The position numbers and the translations under genes are program-made. The notes beneath the pieces are model-generated. The model was not told the DNA's origin. It was given only the letters and a program-made list of their open reading frames with translations, and did not search any database. Shown here piece by piece: positions 29,345 through 38,765 of a stretch of 40,091 bases of DNA (the stretch's first letter is position 1; the number at the start of each line of letters is the position of its first letter). Source of the DNA: a virus; IMG/VR virus record IMGVR_UViG_3300033141_001855, positions 1-40,091 of that record, one strand, 5' to 3'.

Positions 29345-32300
29345 CTATCCTATAGTGTGTTCAGTCCAAGTCAATATCGTAACTGTACCTGCTGATGTTT
29401 CTACCCTGTAGTACCAGCCCACAGGGACAAGGAAAGTCATTGACCCTGGCATAGCCGTAGATACATTCAGATTGGTAGAACAGCCTACGACAGTTGCAGG
29501 TGGGGAGCCAACGCCTATTGTACCTAATGCCATAGAGTTGGTCGCAAGAGAGGCATAGACCATCACCAGCAAAAGGTAGCCACTTGTATTCTGGTAGATT
29601 GTATCCTTAGCGCTCCCGATGCTTTTAGCGGTAGAATCCAGCCGAGTAATCTTAGTTCTACCTGTACCAGTACCAGGCGCTATCAGGACGTGCCTGCCTC
29701 CATAAAGCTCAGCATCGTGCGTTTCATCGTTTAGCACCCCAGCCTGGAGAATTAGCCTGTCAGCAGAGTAAACGCCTATAGCTGCATCGTTCCAACTCTT
29801 AATCCTTATGATGGAGCCAGTATCATAATAGCCAATGGAGAGTACCTTGGTGACGAGACCGCCACTGTAGAAGGAAAGGTTCTCATCGTCAATATCAATT
29901 CCACTAGCGCTAAGGGAAACGGCACCAGCACCGGCATAGATGAAACCATCAGCCCCTACATAGCACTGGATTGTGCCGTCTTTGGTGGCTCTGGTGGTGA
30001 AAGCTTGGTCGGTACCATAGATATTTATGCCGTGAGTAGCATCTATCTCGACTCCGCTCTGGTTATACCACTCGCCATCAACCGCCGTATCGCTGGTCAG
30101 CTTGATATGACCTGCTGAAATGTCGGTGGTGAGGACTTTACTATAGGTAACCCCCTCGCCGATGTTATCAAGGTTCCATTCTACCTCAACCCAGGCAGCC
30201 CCACCATATCTGTAAAGTTTATTGCCATCATTGGTATCTACCCATAAGTCCCCTTCACTACTTTCCTCCCCAGTTGGCTCACTATCTTGATAGAAGGTTA
30301 CAATCTTACCATCGGCTGTGGATTGGGCTGTTGCAGCATTAGTAATAGCCGTAGCAATATCTGAGTCTCTGGCATCTACCCATGCAGCACCAGAGTAGCG
30401 ATAGGCTTTGTTCTTATCATTGGTATCAAACCATAAGTCACCTACGCTGCTATCAACACCTGCGGGTTCGGTATCTTGAAAGAAGGAAACAATCTTGCCA
30501 TCGGCAGTGGATTGAGCCCCGGCTGCATCTGACAGTGCTTGGGTAGCATCTGTTTGAGCTAAGTCAGCAAGGGTTTTGGCTGCTACTGCAACGGCATGAA
30601 GAAGGTCAATCTTCTCCGTGTAGTAAGTATTCCAGTTAGTATCCCATGTAGCTCTGGTAATAGATGTGGTAGCAGCCATATTATCAAAGACACCTAATGT
30701 GGTATTGAGGTAGGTGTTCAGGGCATCATAAGCATTATCATAGTCAGTCTTTGAGACACCGAAGGTATCGGCCTGGGTATCTATGCCGGTTTTCTCATTG
30801 ACTATCTCATCCCAGAACTTCTTAGCCTCCAACTTCTCAACAGGAGTTATCTTTGTATCTGCGGCTATATCAGCTAAGTCCGCCAATGCTGCGGTAGCAT
30901 CAGTCTGAGCATCCGAAGCATCTGAAAGAGCCTGGGTTGCATCTGTCCCAGCAGTATTCCAAGTAGCCTTATTGGCATCAGAGACAGTCCTGTAATCGGA
31001 AGTCTGGACAACCTCTGATAGTTTAATATGACCTGCTGAAATGTCAGTAGCAAGGACACGCTGATAAGTAACCCCCTCCCCAATCTCATCCATATTATCG
31101 GGCTTACCATTCCAAACACCTTTCTCAGTATCGTCAACAGTCCTGTAGGAAGCTGATTGCTCCACAGAAGATAGCTTGATGTGGTGAGCCGATATATCCG
31201 CCCTGGCGACTAAATCGTACGTTCCCGCCTCACTGTCTATATATACCTGGTCAAGGATAATCAACCCTTCAGCGGTTAAAGAAGCACTTTTAGCTCTCCG
31301 ATAGGTAGCGCCATCGGCTATGGCATCAAGAGTAGTCGCTGTCCAGTCTGCTGCATTGTAAGCTCCCGTTGCCCTGGCTGTCGTACACCGCTTAACCACA
31401 TTTGCATCCAGCCAGAGGTCTCCTACATCGTATGGAGTGGTAGGCTCGGCAGTAAAAGTTCTCCGTTTCTCACTGGGATTGTAGCCAGAGGAGTAGATAA
31501 TGTTCTCATCCAGCTTGATTTCACCAGCATCAAGGTGCAGGGTCTTCACCCTTGCGTAAGTCTCGCCATCGGGAAGGCTGTCCAGCGTATCCCCTATCTG
31601 GGAGAGGTCAATCGTGTTGTCCGGGTCTAGCCAGATGAAGTCAAGATTCTCAGCTTGCAAGTTCGTAACGACTATGTTCTCGGCGTAAATGTCTTTCTCT
31701 ATGAGCCGCTCGAAGTCTATCCCGGTCTGCTGCCTCAAATCCTGATAGAGCTCCCTGATATGCTTGACCCTTTGCGGTTCCCCGAAGGTAAAGGTCATAT
31801 AGTATTCCCCAGGCTTGTAGTGCCGGGAGATGGAGCCAAGGTTTCCTGTCCGGGGAGTCTCCGTTTCTCGTTGGTCAGTTACCTTGACGTAATCGAAAAG
31901 CTCGGCGCCGCAGTTCATCGGCACTGAGGCAGAACCCATCTGAGCATTGAGCTTCGCCATTGCCAGAACAGCCGCGGCTATGTCATCGGCTTCATCGTTG
32001 CTCTGCAATCGGAGCATTATATATTTCTGCTTCGGTAGCAGGGCGTATGATGTGGCATCATTGGCTGAGCCGGCATACGAAGGGCTATCATCGGTCTGAG
32101 ATTTCACCACAATATAATTCGGTATCACCAGGGCGTTGCGGTATGCCTTCGAGAAGAACGTATGTCCTGTTTCAAGGTTATACTGATAATCGTAGGTATC
32201 TCCACTGGTAACTGGTCTCAGAATGTGAATCTTGCCATCGGCCCTGATTCGAGCCACGCAGTCGGTGTAGGACAGCAACCTTTTTATAGCTGCCCACCGC

Positions 32301-33382
32301 GAGCCGCCGGTGTATATCCTGAAACTATCACGGGGCATATAGGTATTGAGCAAAGATGCCGCAAACCAGTCTTCCCCAGCATCGTCATAGACCACTTCGT
32401 AAGATACGCAATATGTCTCTGGAGACGTCCCTCTTGCCCAGCAGTCTATACCATCCCCGGCGTATTTATAGCGGTAAGCACAGTCATAATTCTTGAACTC
32501 AGTTATAGGGTCGCCGGCGGTATTGACCTGCATAAACCATTCCTGAGCCTTGACGCTCTCGGAGTTGTAGCCTACAGATATATAATCGGTGTCAGTCCCG
32601 CCAGTATATTCCACATAAATCCAGACACTCTCGGCTATTGCGACAGGCGTATCAAGGGTAACTTCAGCCCAAGCACCTGTAGGGCTTAATGCGCTGGCAG
32701 CACCTAATACTTTACTGGCCAGCAGCTCATCGTCATCAGTAGCGGTAATCTTAAAGGTTACATCCCCAGCCGGTGTCCCTGTTTTCTTTAAGTAGAAGGA
32801 TATTTTAGAGACTGTCCTCTGGAGATTGTATAGCCTCTGCCCGGCACCATCCAATGCTACCTTGAGGTCCATATAGCCATCGAAGGTCTCCTGCTCCTCG
32901 GTCAACTCCGTAGCAACAGGTTCCCCATCGGCAATCTCGGTGAGCATATCCTTGACTGTCTTGGTATCGGATTTGTGATGGATATAGCTCTTGCTGGCCT
33001 CATCCAAGTCCATCATATCCGGGATGCCCAGCAGGTTGAAAGCGCAGGTCAGCTTCCCGGGCAAAGAGTCAAGTTGCTGCCAGGTTATCCACATCGGAGA
33101 GGTAGCCGAATACTCCTTGCCGGCACTGGTCACCAGCCCGTATTCTATGACAGCCTGCCATCCCTGAAGGGCTTTCTCAGTGAAGAAGCCATCGCTGTTA
33201 TTGAAAAGAATCCCCTTGGCGTTTATATGGTCGGGCTCCCAGACGTGGTTGAGGTTCAGCAGCCTATCCTCTTCCAGAACAATATCATCCTCGCCCGCCT
33301 TTGAAAGCGTGACCTTAACCAGAGGTTTTAACGTGGCTCCAGCCTGAGCCGTTTCTAATTTTGTGGCTGATAAGTCTCTCAA
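29345..33382 (-). CDS. Large tail hub/fibre protein, 1345 aa
   Basis: The N-terminal about 550 residues look like a tail-tip or hub region (VKVTLSKAGEDDIVLEEDRL, lectin-like segment near 190-260, KIHILRPVTSG). The middle is a long helical Ala/Asp/Thr-rich stalk (AQTDATQALSDAAGAQSTAD). Repeats are clear: three DISAHHIKLS/DISAGHIKL blocks, two GDLWFDTNDKNKAYRYSGAAW-like blocks and repeated VTYxRV segments. The C-terminus is beta-rich and may bind receptors. This plan is that of central fibres with a stalk of short modules. It is followed directly by the lysis genes. Confidence 0.75.
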   Translation of the reverse strand: MRDLSATKLETAQAGATLKPLVKVTLSKAGEDDIVLEEDRLLNLNHVWEPDHINAKGILFNNSDGFFTEKALQGWQAVIEYGLVTSAGKEYSATSPMWITWQQLDSLPGKLTCAFNLLGIPDMMDLDEASKSYIHHKSDTKTVKDMLTEIADGEPVATELTEEQETFDGYMDLKVALDGAGQRLYNLQRTVSKISFYLKKTGTPAGDVTFKITATDDDELLASKVLGAASALSPTGAWAEVTLDTPVAIAESVWIYVEYTGGTDTDYISVGYNSESVKAQEWFMQVNTAGDPITEFKNYDCAYRYKYAGDGIDCWARGTSPETYCVSYEVVYDDAGEDWFAASLLNTYMPRDSFRIYTGGSRWAAIKRLLSYTDCVARIRADGKIHILRPVTSGDTYDYQYNLETGHTFFSKAYRNALVIPNYIVVKSQTDDSPSYAGSANDATSYALLPKQKYIMLRLQSNDEADDIAAAVLAMAKLNAQMGSASVPMNCGAELFDYVKVTDQRETETPRTGNLGSISRHYKPGEYYMTFTFGEPQRVKHIRELYQDLRQQTGIDFERLIEKDIYAENIVVTNLQAENLDFIWLDPDNTIDLSQIGDTLDSLPDGETYARVKTLHLDAGEIKLDENIIYSSGYNPSEKRRTFTAEPTTPYDVGDLWLDANVVKRCTTARATGAYNAADWTATTLDAIADGATYRRAKSASLTAEGLIILDQVYIDSEAGTYDLVARADISAHHIKLSSVEQSASYRTVDDTEKGVWNGKPDNMDEIGEGVTYQRVLATDISAGHIKLSEVVQTSDYRTVSDANKATWNTAGTDATQALSDASDAQTDATAALADLADIAADTKITPVEKLEAKKFWDEIVNEKTGIDTQADTFGVSKTDYDNAYDALNTYLNTTLGVFDNMAATTSITRATWDTNWNTYYTEKIDLLHAVAVAAKTLADLAQTDATQALSDAAGAQSTADGKIVSFFQDTEPAGVDSSVGDLWFDTNDKNKAYRYSGAAWVDARDSDIATAITNAATAQSTADGKIVTFYQDSEPTGEESSEGDLWVDTNDGNKLYRYGGAAWVEVEWNLDNIGEGVTYSKVLTTDISAGHIKLTSDTAVDGEWYNQSGVEIDATHGINIYGTDQAFTTRATKDGTIQCYVGADGFIYAGAGAVSLSASGIDIDDENLSFYSGGLVTKVLSIGYYDTGSIIRIKSWNDAAIGVYSADRLILQAGVLNDETHDAELYGGRHVLIAPGTGTGRTKITRLDSTAKSIGSAKDTIYQNTSGYLLLVMVYASLATNSMALGTIGVGSPPATVVGCSTNLNVSTAMPGSMTFLVPVGWYYRVETSAGTVTILTWTEHTIG

Positions 33383-33391
33383 TTTTACTCC

Positions 33392-33712
33392 TTACTTGAT
33401 GCGGAAGCTGAAATTGCCCATAGTGGTGTAAACCGGGTCTGTGCCGTCCATAACCTCTATCACACCCCTGTACCAGCCAGAAGCGGTGTCAGCATCGGTC
33501 GCAAAGTAGTAGTCATAGATACCTGTTGCCCCAGTAGAATCCATAGCTGAGTCCTCTGTTGCCGTCACAGTACCGTCAGGGTCATAGATGGTAATTCTTA
33601 TCGGGGTAGATGCATGGGTAGGGTTGACCAGTGCCCCATCCTCATCATAGACATAGGCTACGATTCTGACTGAAGCCTTTTTAATGAACTCTGTAATAAC
33701 AGTTATACTCAT
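33392..33712 (-). CDS. Beta-sandwich tail accessory protein, 106 aa
   Basis: A single Ig-like or baseplate (BppU-type) domain: ASVRIVAYVYDEDGALVNPT, PIRITIYDPDGTVTA, GIYDYYFATDADTASGWYRG. These are the strands of a fold found in phage tail accessory and receptor-binding complexes. AGGAGG precedes the ATG. It lies just before the 1345-aa tail gene. Confidence 0.65.
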   Translation of the reverse strand: MSITVITEFIKKASVRIVAYVYDEDGALVNPTHASTPIRITIYDPDGTVTATEDSAMDSTGATGIYDYYFATDADTASGWYRGVIEVMDGTDPVYTTMGNFSFRIK

Positions 33713-33721
33713 CTTAGCCTC

Positions 33722-34225
33722 CTATTCGGTATGACTCTTGAGTGTCCTGAGCATAGCAGTAATAGATTGGAGAAGCCGATACTGGGCGGTGATGGTCTCA
33801 AGGTCTCTATACTGACCAGTGAGAATTTTAACCAGCAGGACTCTCCCAGCGAAGTATGCTGCGTCACTGAGGGTTATTCCATCGCTAAGGCTCAGGTTCA
33901 GGACAAGGTTTTGAGCTAGTGTCTCTGATAGCTTTATCCCATCAGTGAGAATATTATCAAATATACACTGGGATGCTGGGGTATCTCCTGCACTCAAGCC
34001 ATCAGCGAGAGACAGGTCAATGACAAGATTCTGAGCTAGAGTCTCTGAAAACTCTACTCCATCGGTAACAATGTTATCAAAGACAGCTTGAGCATTGGGA
34101 GTATCTCCTACACTAACCCCATCAGTACAAGTGCGCTCATAGATAAGTTTTTCAAGTAATAGAGCATCATCTGACTCCAACAGCAACACATCAGTGCCTC
34201 GTTCTAGTACCAGCCTAGATGCCAC
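33722..34225 (-). CDS. Two-register repeat protein, tail region, 167 aa
   Basis: Residues 35-114 consist of two 40-aa repeats, each made of two 20-aa halves: DG...GDTP..Q..FDNI.T and DG...SETLAQNLV..LSL. A fifth partial copy follows at 115. Residues 135-164 are three 10-aa repeats (LTGQYRDLET, ITAQYRLLQS, ITAMLRTLKS). The regular period suggests a beta-solenoid or fibrous shaft. No enzyme motif is present. Its place among tail genes supports a fibre part. The N-terminus (VLLLESDDALLLEKL) is a short beta-hairpin-like module. Confidence 0.7.
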   Translation of the reverse strand: MASRLVLERGTDVLLLESDDALLLEKLIYERTCTDGVSVGDTPNAQAVFDNIVTDGVEFSETLAQNLVIDLSLADGLSAGDTPASQCIFDNILTDGIKLSETLAQNLVLNLSLSDGITLSDAAYFAGRVLLVKILTGQYRDLETITAQYRLLQSITAMLRTLKSHTE

Positions 34226-34417
34226 CTATTTCTCCTCCTTCTTCTCCTTCTCCTGAAGGTAGCCCAGCAATCTCTTTTCACCAACAATCTTATTGACTAT
34301 CTCTTGTCTTTGCTGCTGTAGGAGATTGATGTTATCACTGAGCTGATTGCCCTGATTAACTAACTGCTGTATTACCTCTTGTGCCTTTTCCTGTTCCTTC
34401 TTTAGGTCAATGTCCAT
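34226..34417 (-). CDS. Coiled-coil small protein, 63 aa
   Basis: Almost entirely a coiled coil (MDIDLKKEQEKAQEVIQQLV and on) with Gln-rich heptads and a Lys/Glu tail. It is tightly packed between neighbours (stop one base from the next start). It may be a chaperone or trimerising stalk for the adjacent fibre proteins. Confidence 0.65.
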   Translation of the reverse strand: MDIDLKKEQEKAQEVIQQLVNQGNQLSDNINLLQQQRQEIVNKIVGEKRLLGYLQEKEKKEEK

Positions 34418-34418
34418 A

Positions 34419-34646
34419 TTAGCCTATCCCTTCGTGCTCCTTTATTTTAGGTAGTATTACATTCTTGGCAAACTGCTTTATCTGAGCTGTCTCGGTTGGG
34501 GGGAGTTCTAATTCCACACCTTTCCTGCCCAAGTCACCATACTCACAGCTAGTGCCATAGTGAGCGGACAGGGCAACATCTACCTCACCAGCATCATCTA
34601 CCTCAAAGACAACCTTTAGCTCCAATGGATTATGTAGTTCTTTCAT
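34419..34646 (-). CDS. Hypothetical protein, tail region, 75 aa
   Basis: A small alpha/beta protein beginning MKELHNPLELKVVFEVDDAG with a Gly/Tyr/Cys patch (SAHYGTSCEYGDLG) and a helical end. No motif recognised. Ribosome binding site AGGAGG lies upstream, in the compact tail gene chain. Confidence 0.6.
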   Translation of the reverse strand: MKELHNPLELKVVFEVDDAGEVDVALSAHYGTSCEYGDLGRKGVELELPPTETAQIKQFAKNVILPKIKEHEGIG

Positions 34647-34656
34647 ACTAGCCTCC

Positions 34657-35334
34657 TTATGTTGCTATTAGTCCGTGAGCCCTGCATCGAGCAAGTAACA
34701 GATTAAGCTGGGTTGTTACTTCACCCAAGTCCTCAGCAGCATCTGCTACAGCAGCACCTTGAGCAGCTACTACCTGAGTGCCTGCTACTTTGTAATATTC
34801 ATCTACATCCACCCCTACGTCAAACCATGCAAGACCAGCACCAGAGAGGGTCATGGCTTCATTATAGAGCGCCCCTGCATTGGCAAGTCGCACTACAAGC
34901 TCAGCATCTTCTGCCCCATCGCTTACACTTACATTTTTAAATATCAAATCAGCAAGGGTCTGTAGCTCTGGTGTAGCCGCATCATTGTTACCTTGCACCA
35001 TCATTCTAAAAAGCCAGTCACCGACAGCAGGACTTGCAGAATTATTAATCAGTGCAAAGAAAATTCCATTACCACTGCTTGTAGATGTAATATGTAGCCC
35101 TGCATTGCCAGTAGTAGTTATCAGCAAGTTTCCACTCCCAGCATCAAAGACCTGACCATTGAGAGTTACTGTGCCACCAAGAGTAGTTGCAGGCAAAGAA
35201 GCTAACAGGTTAGCCATTGTAATCCGTTTAGACTCCGAAGCAACTGCCTCTGAAACATCACGGATATATACCTCATCAGTAGTAGCAGGAGCAGCTGCTA
35301 ATTCAGTTAAAGCACTAAGTTTCGTATCAGCCAT
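34657..35334 (-). CDS. Tail fibre-like protein, 225 aa
   Basis: The N-terminus ADTKLSALTELAAAPATTDE followed by VYIRDVSEAVASESKRIT is a pattern common at the start of phage tail fibre proteins. A Gly/Thr-rich beta segment (about 50-95) and a helical C-terminus follow. It would build part of a receptor-binding fibre. Confidence 0.65.
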   Translation of the reverse strand: MADTKLSALTELAAAPATTDEVYIRDVSEAVASESKRITMANLLASLPATTLGGTVTLNGQVFDAGSGNLLITTTGNAGLHITSTSSGNGIFFALINNSASPAVGDWLFRMMVQGNNDAATPELQTLADLIFKNVSVSDGAEDAELVVRLANAGALYNEAMTLSGAGLAWFDVGVDVDEYYKVAGTQVVAAQGAAVADAAEDLGEVTTQLNLLLARCRAHGLIAT

Positions 35335-35342
35335 AATACCTC

Positions 35343-35912
35343 CTAAACCCCGTCATCCGCTGCTGTGACTGTGTAGGTCAGGTTGATAACGTCATCATCA
35401 ACTACTGCTCTGGAACTACCGAACTTGGCAGCACAAAGCTCCACATGAGCTCCATCATCTGTGGTATCTCCCTTGGTAGAACTACCGCCAACAAGGGCAG
35501 CACCATAGATTGTCTTGCTGGCATTGAAGGTAAAGGTAGCTTTGTTGGCTGAGTTGGTGATTGACTGGCCTGATGCAGCAGCCTCATTGTACTCAGGTCT
35601 AGTGGCCTCATCAATGGCTGCATTGACCTCGGTGTAGCCTGGTGCGGCGTAGTCGTGCGTAGCCAGTATGGTAGTGTCCGACTCAAACAGCACACAGTAG
35701 AAAGGGTCTATCAGCGTCTTGCCATGAAGGGTTACATCTAACATATGATTAAGCCCCTCGTTGACAATAAGGTTGCTGAACTCCTCCTCCCACATGAGCC
35801 GGCGTTCAAAGCGTCCCTTGGCGTCCCTGAACCTGTTGCCGTTCTCATCATGCCAGCGATAGCACTCGGCATGGAACAAGCCTCTGAATTTAATTCCTGA
35901 TTCTGTCTGCAT
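35343..35912 (-). CDS. Virion structural protein, 189 aa
   Basis: I place the start at ATG 35912, where AGGGAGG stands 8 nt upstream; a longer frame extends into the previous gene without a site. The protein starts MQTESGIKFRGLFHAECYRW, has a helical acidic region and ends with beta strands (SKTIYGAALVG, DVINLTYTVTAA) seen in accessory tail/head proteins. Exact role unknown. Confidence 0.65.
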   Translation of the reverse strand: MQTESGIKFRGLFHAECYRWHDENGNRFRDAKGRFERRLMWEEEFSNLIVNEGLNHMLDVTLHGKTLIDPFYCVLFESDTTILATHDYAAPGYTEVNAAIDEATRPEYNEAAASGQSITNSANKATFTFNASKTIYGAALVGGSSTKGDTTDDGAHVELCAAKFGSSRAVVDDDVINLTYTVTAADDGV

Positions 35913-35935
35913 TGTCTTAACCTCCCTTTTTATTC

Positions 35936-36562
35936 TTAGCTGGTCGGGTAGAGTTGAGCCCGTCTCTGCTTGGTGATTAGTCTCAGGTCCCTCTCGTACA
36001 GGGCGAGCTTGTTCACGCCCCAAGCCTGCATCTCACTCGCAGTTCTCATCCCGCCGACCGGAACCGTATTTATCAAAGTCTTCGACTTGGCGATTGCTGC
36101 CTTGGCGCAAACCCCTAGTACCAGGACTCTCTCAAGTCTCTGGTCAAGGGTAGACGTGGACTCCGTGAGCTGGTGATACTTATGGCAATACAGGTAGATG
36201 GCCTGGTCCGCGGCCGGGCTGGAGTCATAGGCAAACCTCAAGGTATTGCCAAAGACAGAGACATTCCGATAGTCCGGCGGCTCGTTGCCCACCGGGAACT
36301 CAGCGCACAGGACTTTAATCACGTCAGCTATGTTGCTGATGTCCAGCTCCAATGAGGCTGCCGTAGTCACCAGGGCGGTGCCGTCATCATCGGTTGTTAC
36401 CTTGACCTCATACGGTCGCCTTTCTGAGATTTCCGTCAGGCAGCTTGCGATGTGTATCTCCAGCTCATCATCATCGAAGTCCTGGTCTGTGGAAGCGGAA
36501 AATTCATCTGAGAGGAACTGGCGAATAGTAGACCTGATTGCCGATAAATTCTTAGTCGCCAT
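35936..36562 (-). CDS. Head-tail adaptor-like protein, 208 aa
   Basis: An all-alpha protein with N-terminal SAIRSTIRQFLSDEFSASTD, acidic DDDELEIHIASCLTEISERR, then a beta stretch, then YLYCHKYHQLTESTSTLDQR and a long C-terminal helix pair ending in ALYERDLRLI. This arrangement (helices around a small beta insert) is that of connector proteins that attach to the portal. Position well after the spike genes is unusual for an adaptor, so confidence is moderate. Confidence 0.55.
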   Translation of the reverse strand: MATKNLSAIRSTIRQFLSDEFSASTDQDFDDDELEIHIASCLTEISERRPYEVKVTTDDDGTALVTTAASLELDISNIADVIKVLCAEFPVGNEPPDYRNVSVFGNTLRFAYDSSPAADQAIYLYCHKYHQLTESTSTLDQRLERVLVLGVCAKAAIAKSKTLINTVPVGGMRTASEMQAWGVNKLALYERDLRLITKQRRAQLYPTS

Positions 36563-36569
36563 AACTCAC

Positions 36570-36686
36570 CTACCTTCTATTGCTTCCACGCCCTGTGCTC
36601 CGCGTAGATTTGCATCCCCCACGTCCTCTGTTTGCTCTCACGCCACCGCCACTACCATCTTTCCTCGGTACACCTTTTGTTGCCAT
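36570..36686 (-). CDS. Gly/Arg-rich small protein, 38 aa
   Basis: Starts at ATG 36686 after AAGGGAGG. The sequence MATKGVPRKDGSGGGVRANR is followed by GRGGC and an Arg/Ser/Gly tail. Such short basic peptides (PRKDGSG.G..ANRGRGGC) recur in phage structural regions with unknown role; DNA or RNA contact is plausible. Confidence 0.6.
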   Translation of the reverse strand: MATKGVPRKDGSGGGVRANRGRGGCKSTRSTGRGSNRR

Positions 36687-36698
36687 GATTTACCTCCC

Positions 36699-36866
36699 TT
36701 ACTTTCTGGCTTTCGCGCCGGTGGGCTCCCAGCCAGCTTCAATACCACGTAGCAGATTGATTTGTCTCTGCGCCTTTATCCTGCTGTCGTGCCGGCCTTT
36801 GACATCTTTGGTGTCCGTGTTGAACACCACGAATTTGTCGCCTCTCTTCTCTATTGCGTACGGCAT
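36699..36866 (-). CDS. Small basic protein, 55 aa
   Basis: Starts at ATG 36866 with AGGAGGTAGACA upstream. The protein begins MPYAIEKRGDKFVVFNTDTK, continues with a basic helix (RHDSRIKAQRQINLLRGIEA) and ends in KARK. The first part is a beta hairpin of the kind seen in small phage proteins (YxIxKxGDKFxVxN). Function unknown. Confidence 0.7.
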   Translation of the reverse strand: MPYAIEKRGDKFVVFNTDTKDVKGRHDSRIKAQRQINLLRGIEAGWEPTGAKARK

Positions 36867-36876
36867 TGTCTACCTC

Positions 36877-38052
36877 CTATATCTCCTGTATCTCCACCCA
36901 AGTATTGCAGGTATCCCCACCACTTTCGTTTTTTAACTCGGCAGTGATTGCAGTTCCTTTGTTAAAGATAAACTCAGTCCCAGACGGGGCTGCTAATGCC
37001 ACTCTCTTATTCGCCTCAAAGATAATGTAATCAAAGTAGGTAGTTCCATCCTTGAGCTTCATTTCATACCATTCGCTTGTGCTTGGCTCGAGGTTAAGTC
37101 CGACAATCCTAAAAGGTCTATCTCTAGCAGCCACGACCGTTGTTACCGTACCATAGGTATTGGCGTTGGCGTGTGTCGGGACTGACGTGCCACTCAAGTC
37201 ATCGGGTAGGATTATAATCGGGAAACTCCCCTTCATATTGTTCCAGTGATGGTCTCCTACCTCATCATCTACATTGGTGGTATTACCGTGAAAGGTAATA
37301 TCCGTGAAGTGCTGCCCGTTCCCTGCGTCAAGGTCTAATCCAATTCCACAATGCCCGATGTCTATATTTTTGAAATGGTTAGAGTCTGCGCTTGCACCCA
37401 CAGTCTGAATACCAGCCAGGCAGTAATGTATAAGCAACTTTTCAAAGTAGGAGTGGGCGAACTGGTCAACAAGGATACCAGTCATCTTCGTTGATGTTGG
37501 CTCACCCAGAATGTGAATGTCCTCGAACTTGGCGTGCTTGGCTGCTGCACCATCCAGCCACAATCCTACCTTAGCACTGGTTAAGTCCTCGCCCATAAAC
37601 TGCAAATGATACCCCCTGCATCCGCCGTGAGTCATTATCAGCCCGTTGTTACCCGTACCAAGATTAAAATTGAGGTCTACTACTGCCGACTTCCCCGTGA
37701 GTTTCATTATGGAAGTGGCTGAGGCGTGGGTATTCTTTATCTTTGCCCAACCCCTGTGCGTGCCCTTTAATATCACATTGGCTGCCCACGTGGGGTCGCC
37801 AGTAGTGTCAATGTCGTAGTTGGTGGTATGGGGGCTTATCAGTATTAAGGTGCAGTCATCCGTATCCGTAGAGGCTTTATCTAAGGCAGCTTGTATTGTA
37901 GTATAGGCAGTTCTCCATGATAAGCCATCAGCCCCGCTACCATTTGGAGACACCCTTAGTGTAGCCGTAACTGCTCTAGAAATAGAAGCATCCCCAAGCA
38001 TGTCCTCCTGGCGCTCTGCCAACCTGTTAAGTCTCTCAATCTCACCTATCAT
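36877..38052 (-). CDS. Tail spike with right-handed beta-helix, 391 aa
   Basis: A short N-terminal coiled coil (IGEIERLNRLAERQEDML) leads to a beta-helix: GLSWRTAYTTIQAALDKA, then repeated strands (VILKGTHRGWAKI, VVDLNFNLG, YHLQFMGED, KFEDIHILGE, YFEKLLIHYC, HFKNIDIGHC, HFTDITFHGN). This is the pectate-lyase-like fold of spikes that bind or cleave surface polysaccharide. Catalytic residues cannot be named from sequence alone. Overlaps the LamG gene by ATGA. Confidence 0.8.
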   Translation of the reverse strand: MIGEIERLNRLAERQEDMLGDASISRAVTATLRVSPNGSGADGLSWRTAYTTIQAALDKASTDTDDCTLILISPHTTNYDIDTTGDPTWAANVILKGTHRGWAKIKNTHASATSIMKLTGKSAVVDLNFNLGTGNNGLIMTHGGCRGYHLQFMGEDLTSAKVGLWLDGAAAKHAKFEDIHILGEPTSTKMTGILVDQFAHSYFEKLLIHYCLAGIQTVGASADSNHFKNIDIGHCGIGLDLDAGNGQHFTDITFHGNTTNVDDEVGDHHWNNMKGSFPIIILPDDLSGTSVPTHANANTYGTVTTVVAARDRPFRIVGLNLEPSTSEWYEMKLKDGTTYFDYIIFEANKRVALAAPSGTEFIFNKGTAITAELKNESGGDTCNTWVEIQEI

Positions 38053-38765
38053 GGATACCCTAACCTACAAAGTAGTCTGTGCTCATCGGCTGTTAAAGCC
38101 TTCGACCAAGCTCTAGGTCTGTGGAATCTAACCTTTGCCCAATTTTGGTCTTCGGTAAACCGGCAGCCTATCCTTAAATCATCAGCAATACTTGAACCAG
38201 GGTCAATCAACCCACCTGCTGAAATTAAAGTCGTCACTGGCTCACCATCTTTGTAGTGGTATGCTGCCCCACCAATACGGCTGTAACTCCACAAGTGCCA
38301 TGCATTAAAAACCCATCCGTCAGAATAAGATGCCGTACGGGTTCCGCCATGGTGATGCCTTACGGTCAAATATCTGTGAGTTCCCGTATCATGCAAATAG
38401 ACTTCCCATCCAGAAGCATTGAGGACATACTTCCCTATTACAATCTGAGAGTAGCCGGTACTTGACCAGTAAAACCACACGGCCAGACTATAATCGCCAC
38501 TGGTAAAATTAAGGTTAGGGCAATCCGCTGCGGGTATATCGTAATACTGGTCTGCATGCACTGTTGGATATGCCGCGTTTAAGCTAATCCCATAGCGCCC
38601 AGATGCTAACTGCATCCATAATGGAGTCCCGATAGCTGTGTGCATCGTTGCCATGCTGTGGTTTTTGGACTCATCATGCAAGTAGGCTCCAGTAGCCTCC
38701 AGCATTGACAAGTCTAGTTCTATGTTTTCATTCAGCCCTAAGCTATCATAAAATGTTCTAGCCAT
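38049..38765 (-). CDS. LamG/concanavalin-A-like lectin protein, 238 aa
   Basis: A jelly-roll domain is visible: NFTSGDYSLAVWFYWSSTGY, GWEVYLHDTGTHRYLTVRHH, NAWHLWSYSRIGGAAYHYKDG, then RIGCRF and FHRPRAWSKALTADE. These are signature strands of LamG-type domains that bind carbohydrate. The start is taken as ATG 38765, which overlaps the previous stop (TAATG); a longer frame would overlap the upstream gene by 70 bp. Likely host-surface binding with the beta-helix spike. Confidence 0.8.
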   Translation of the reverse strand: MARTFYDSLGLNENIELDLSMLEATGAYLHDESKNHSMATMHTAIGTPLWMQLASGRYGISLNAAYPTVHADQYYDIPAADCPNLNFTSGDYSLAVWFYWSSTGYSQIVIGKYVLNASGWEVYLHDTGTHRYLTVRHHHGGTRTASYSDGWVFNAWHLWSYSRIGGAAYHYKDGEPVTTLISAGGLIDPGSSIADDLRIGCRFTEDQNWAKVRFHRPRAWSKALTADEHRLLCRLGYP

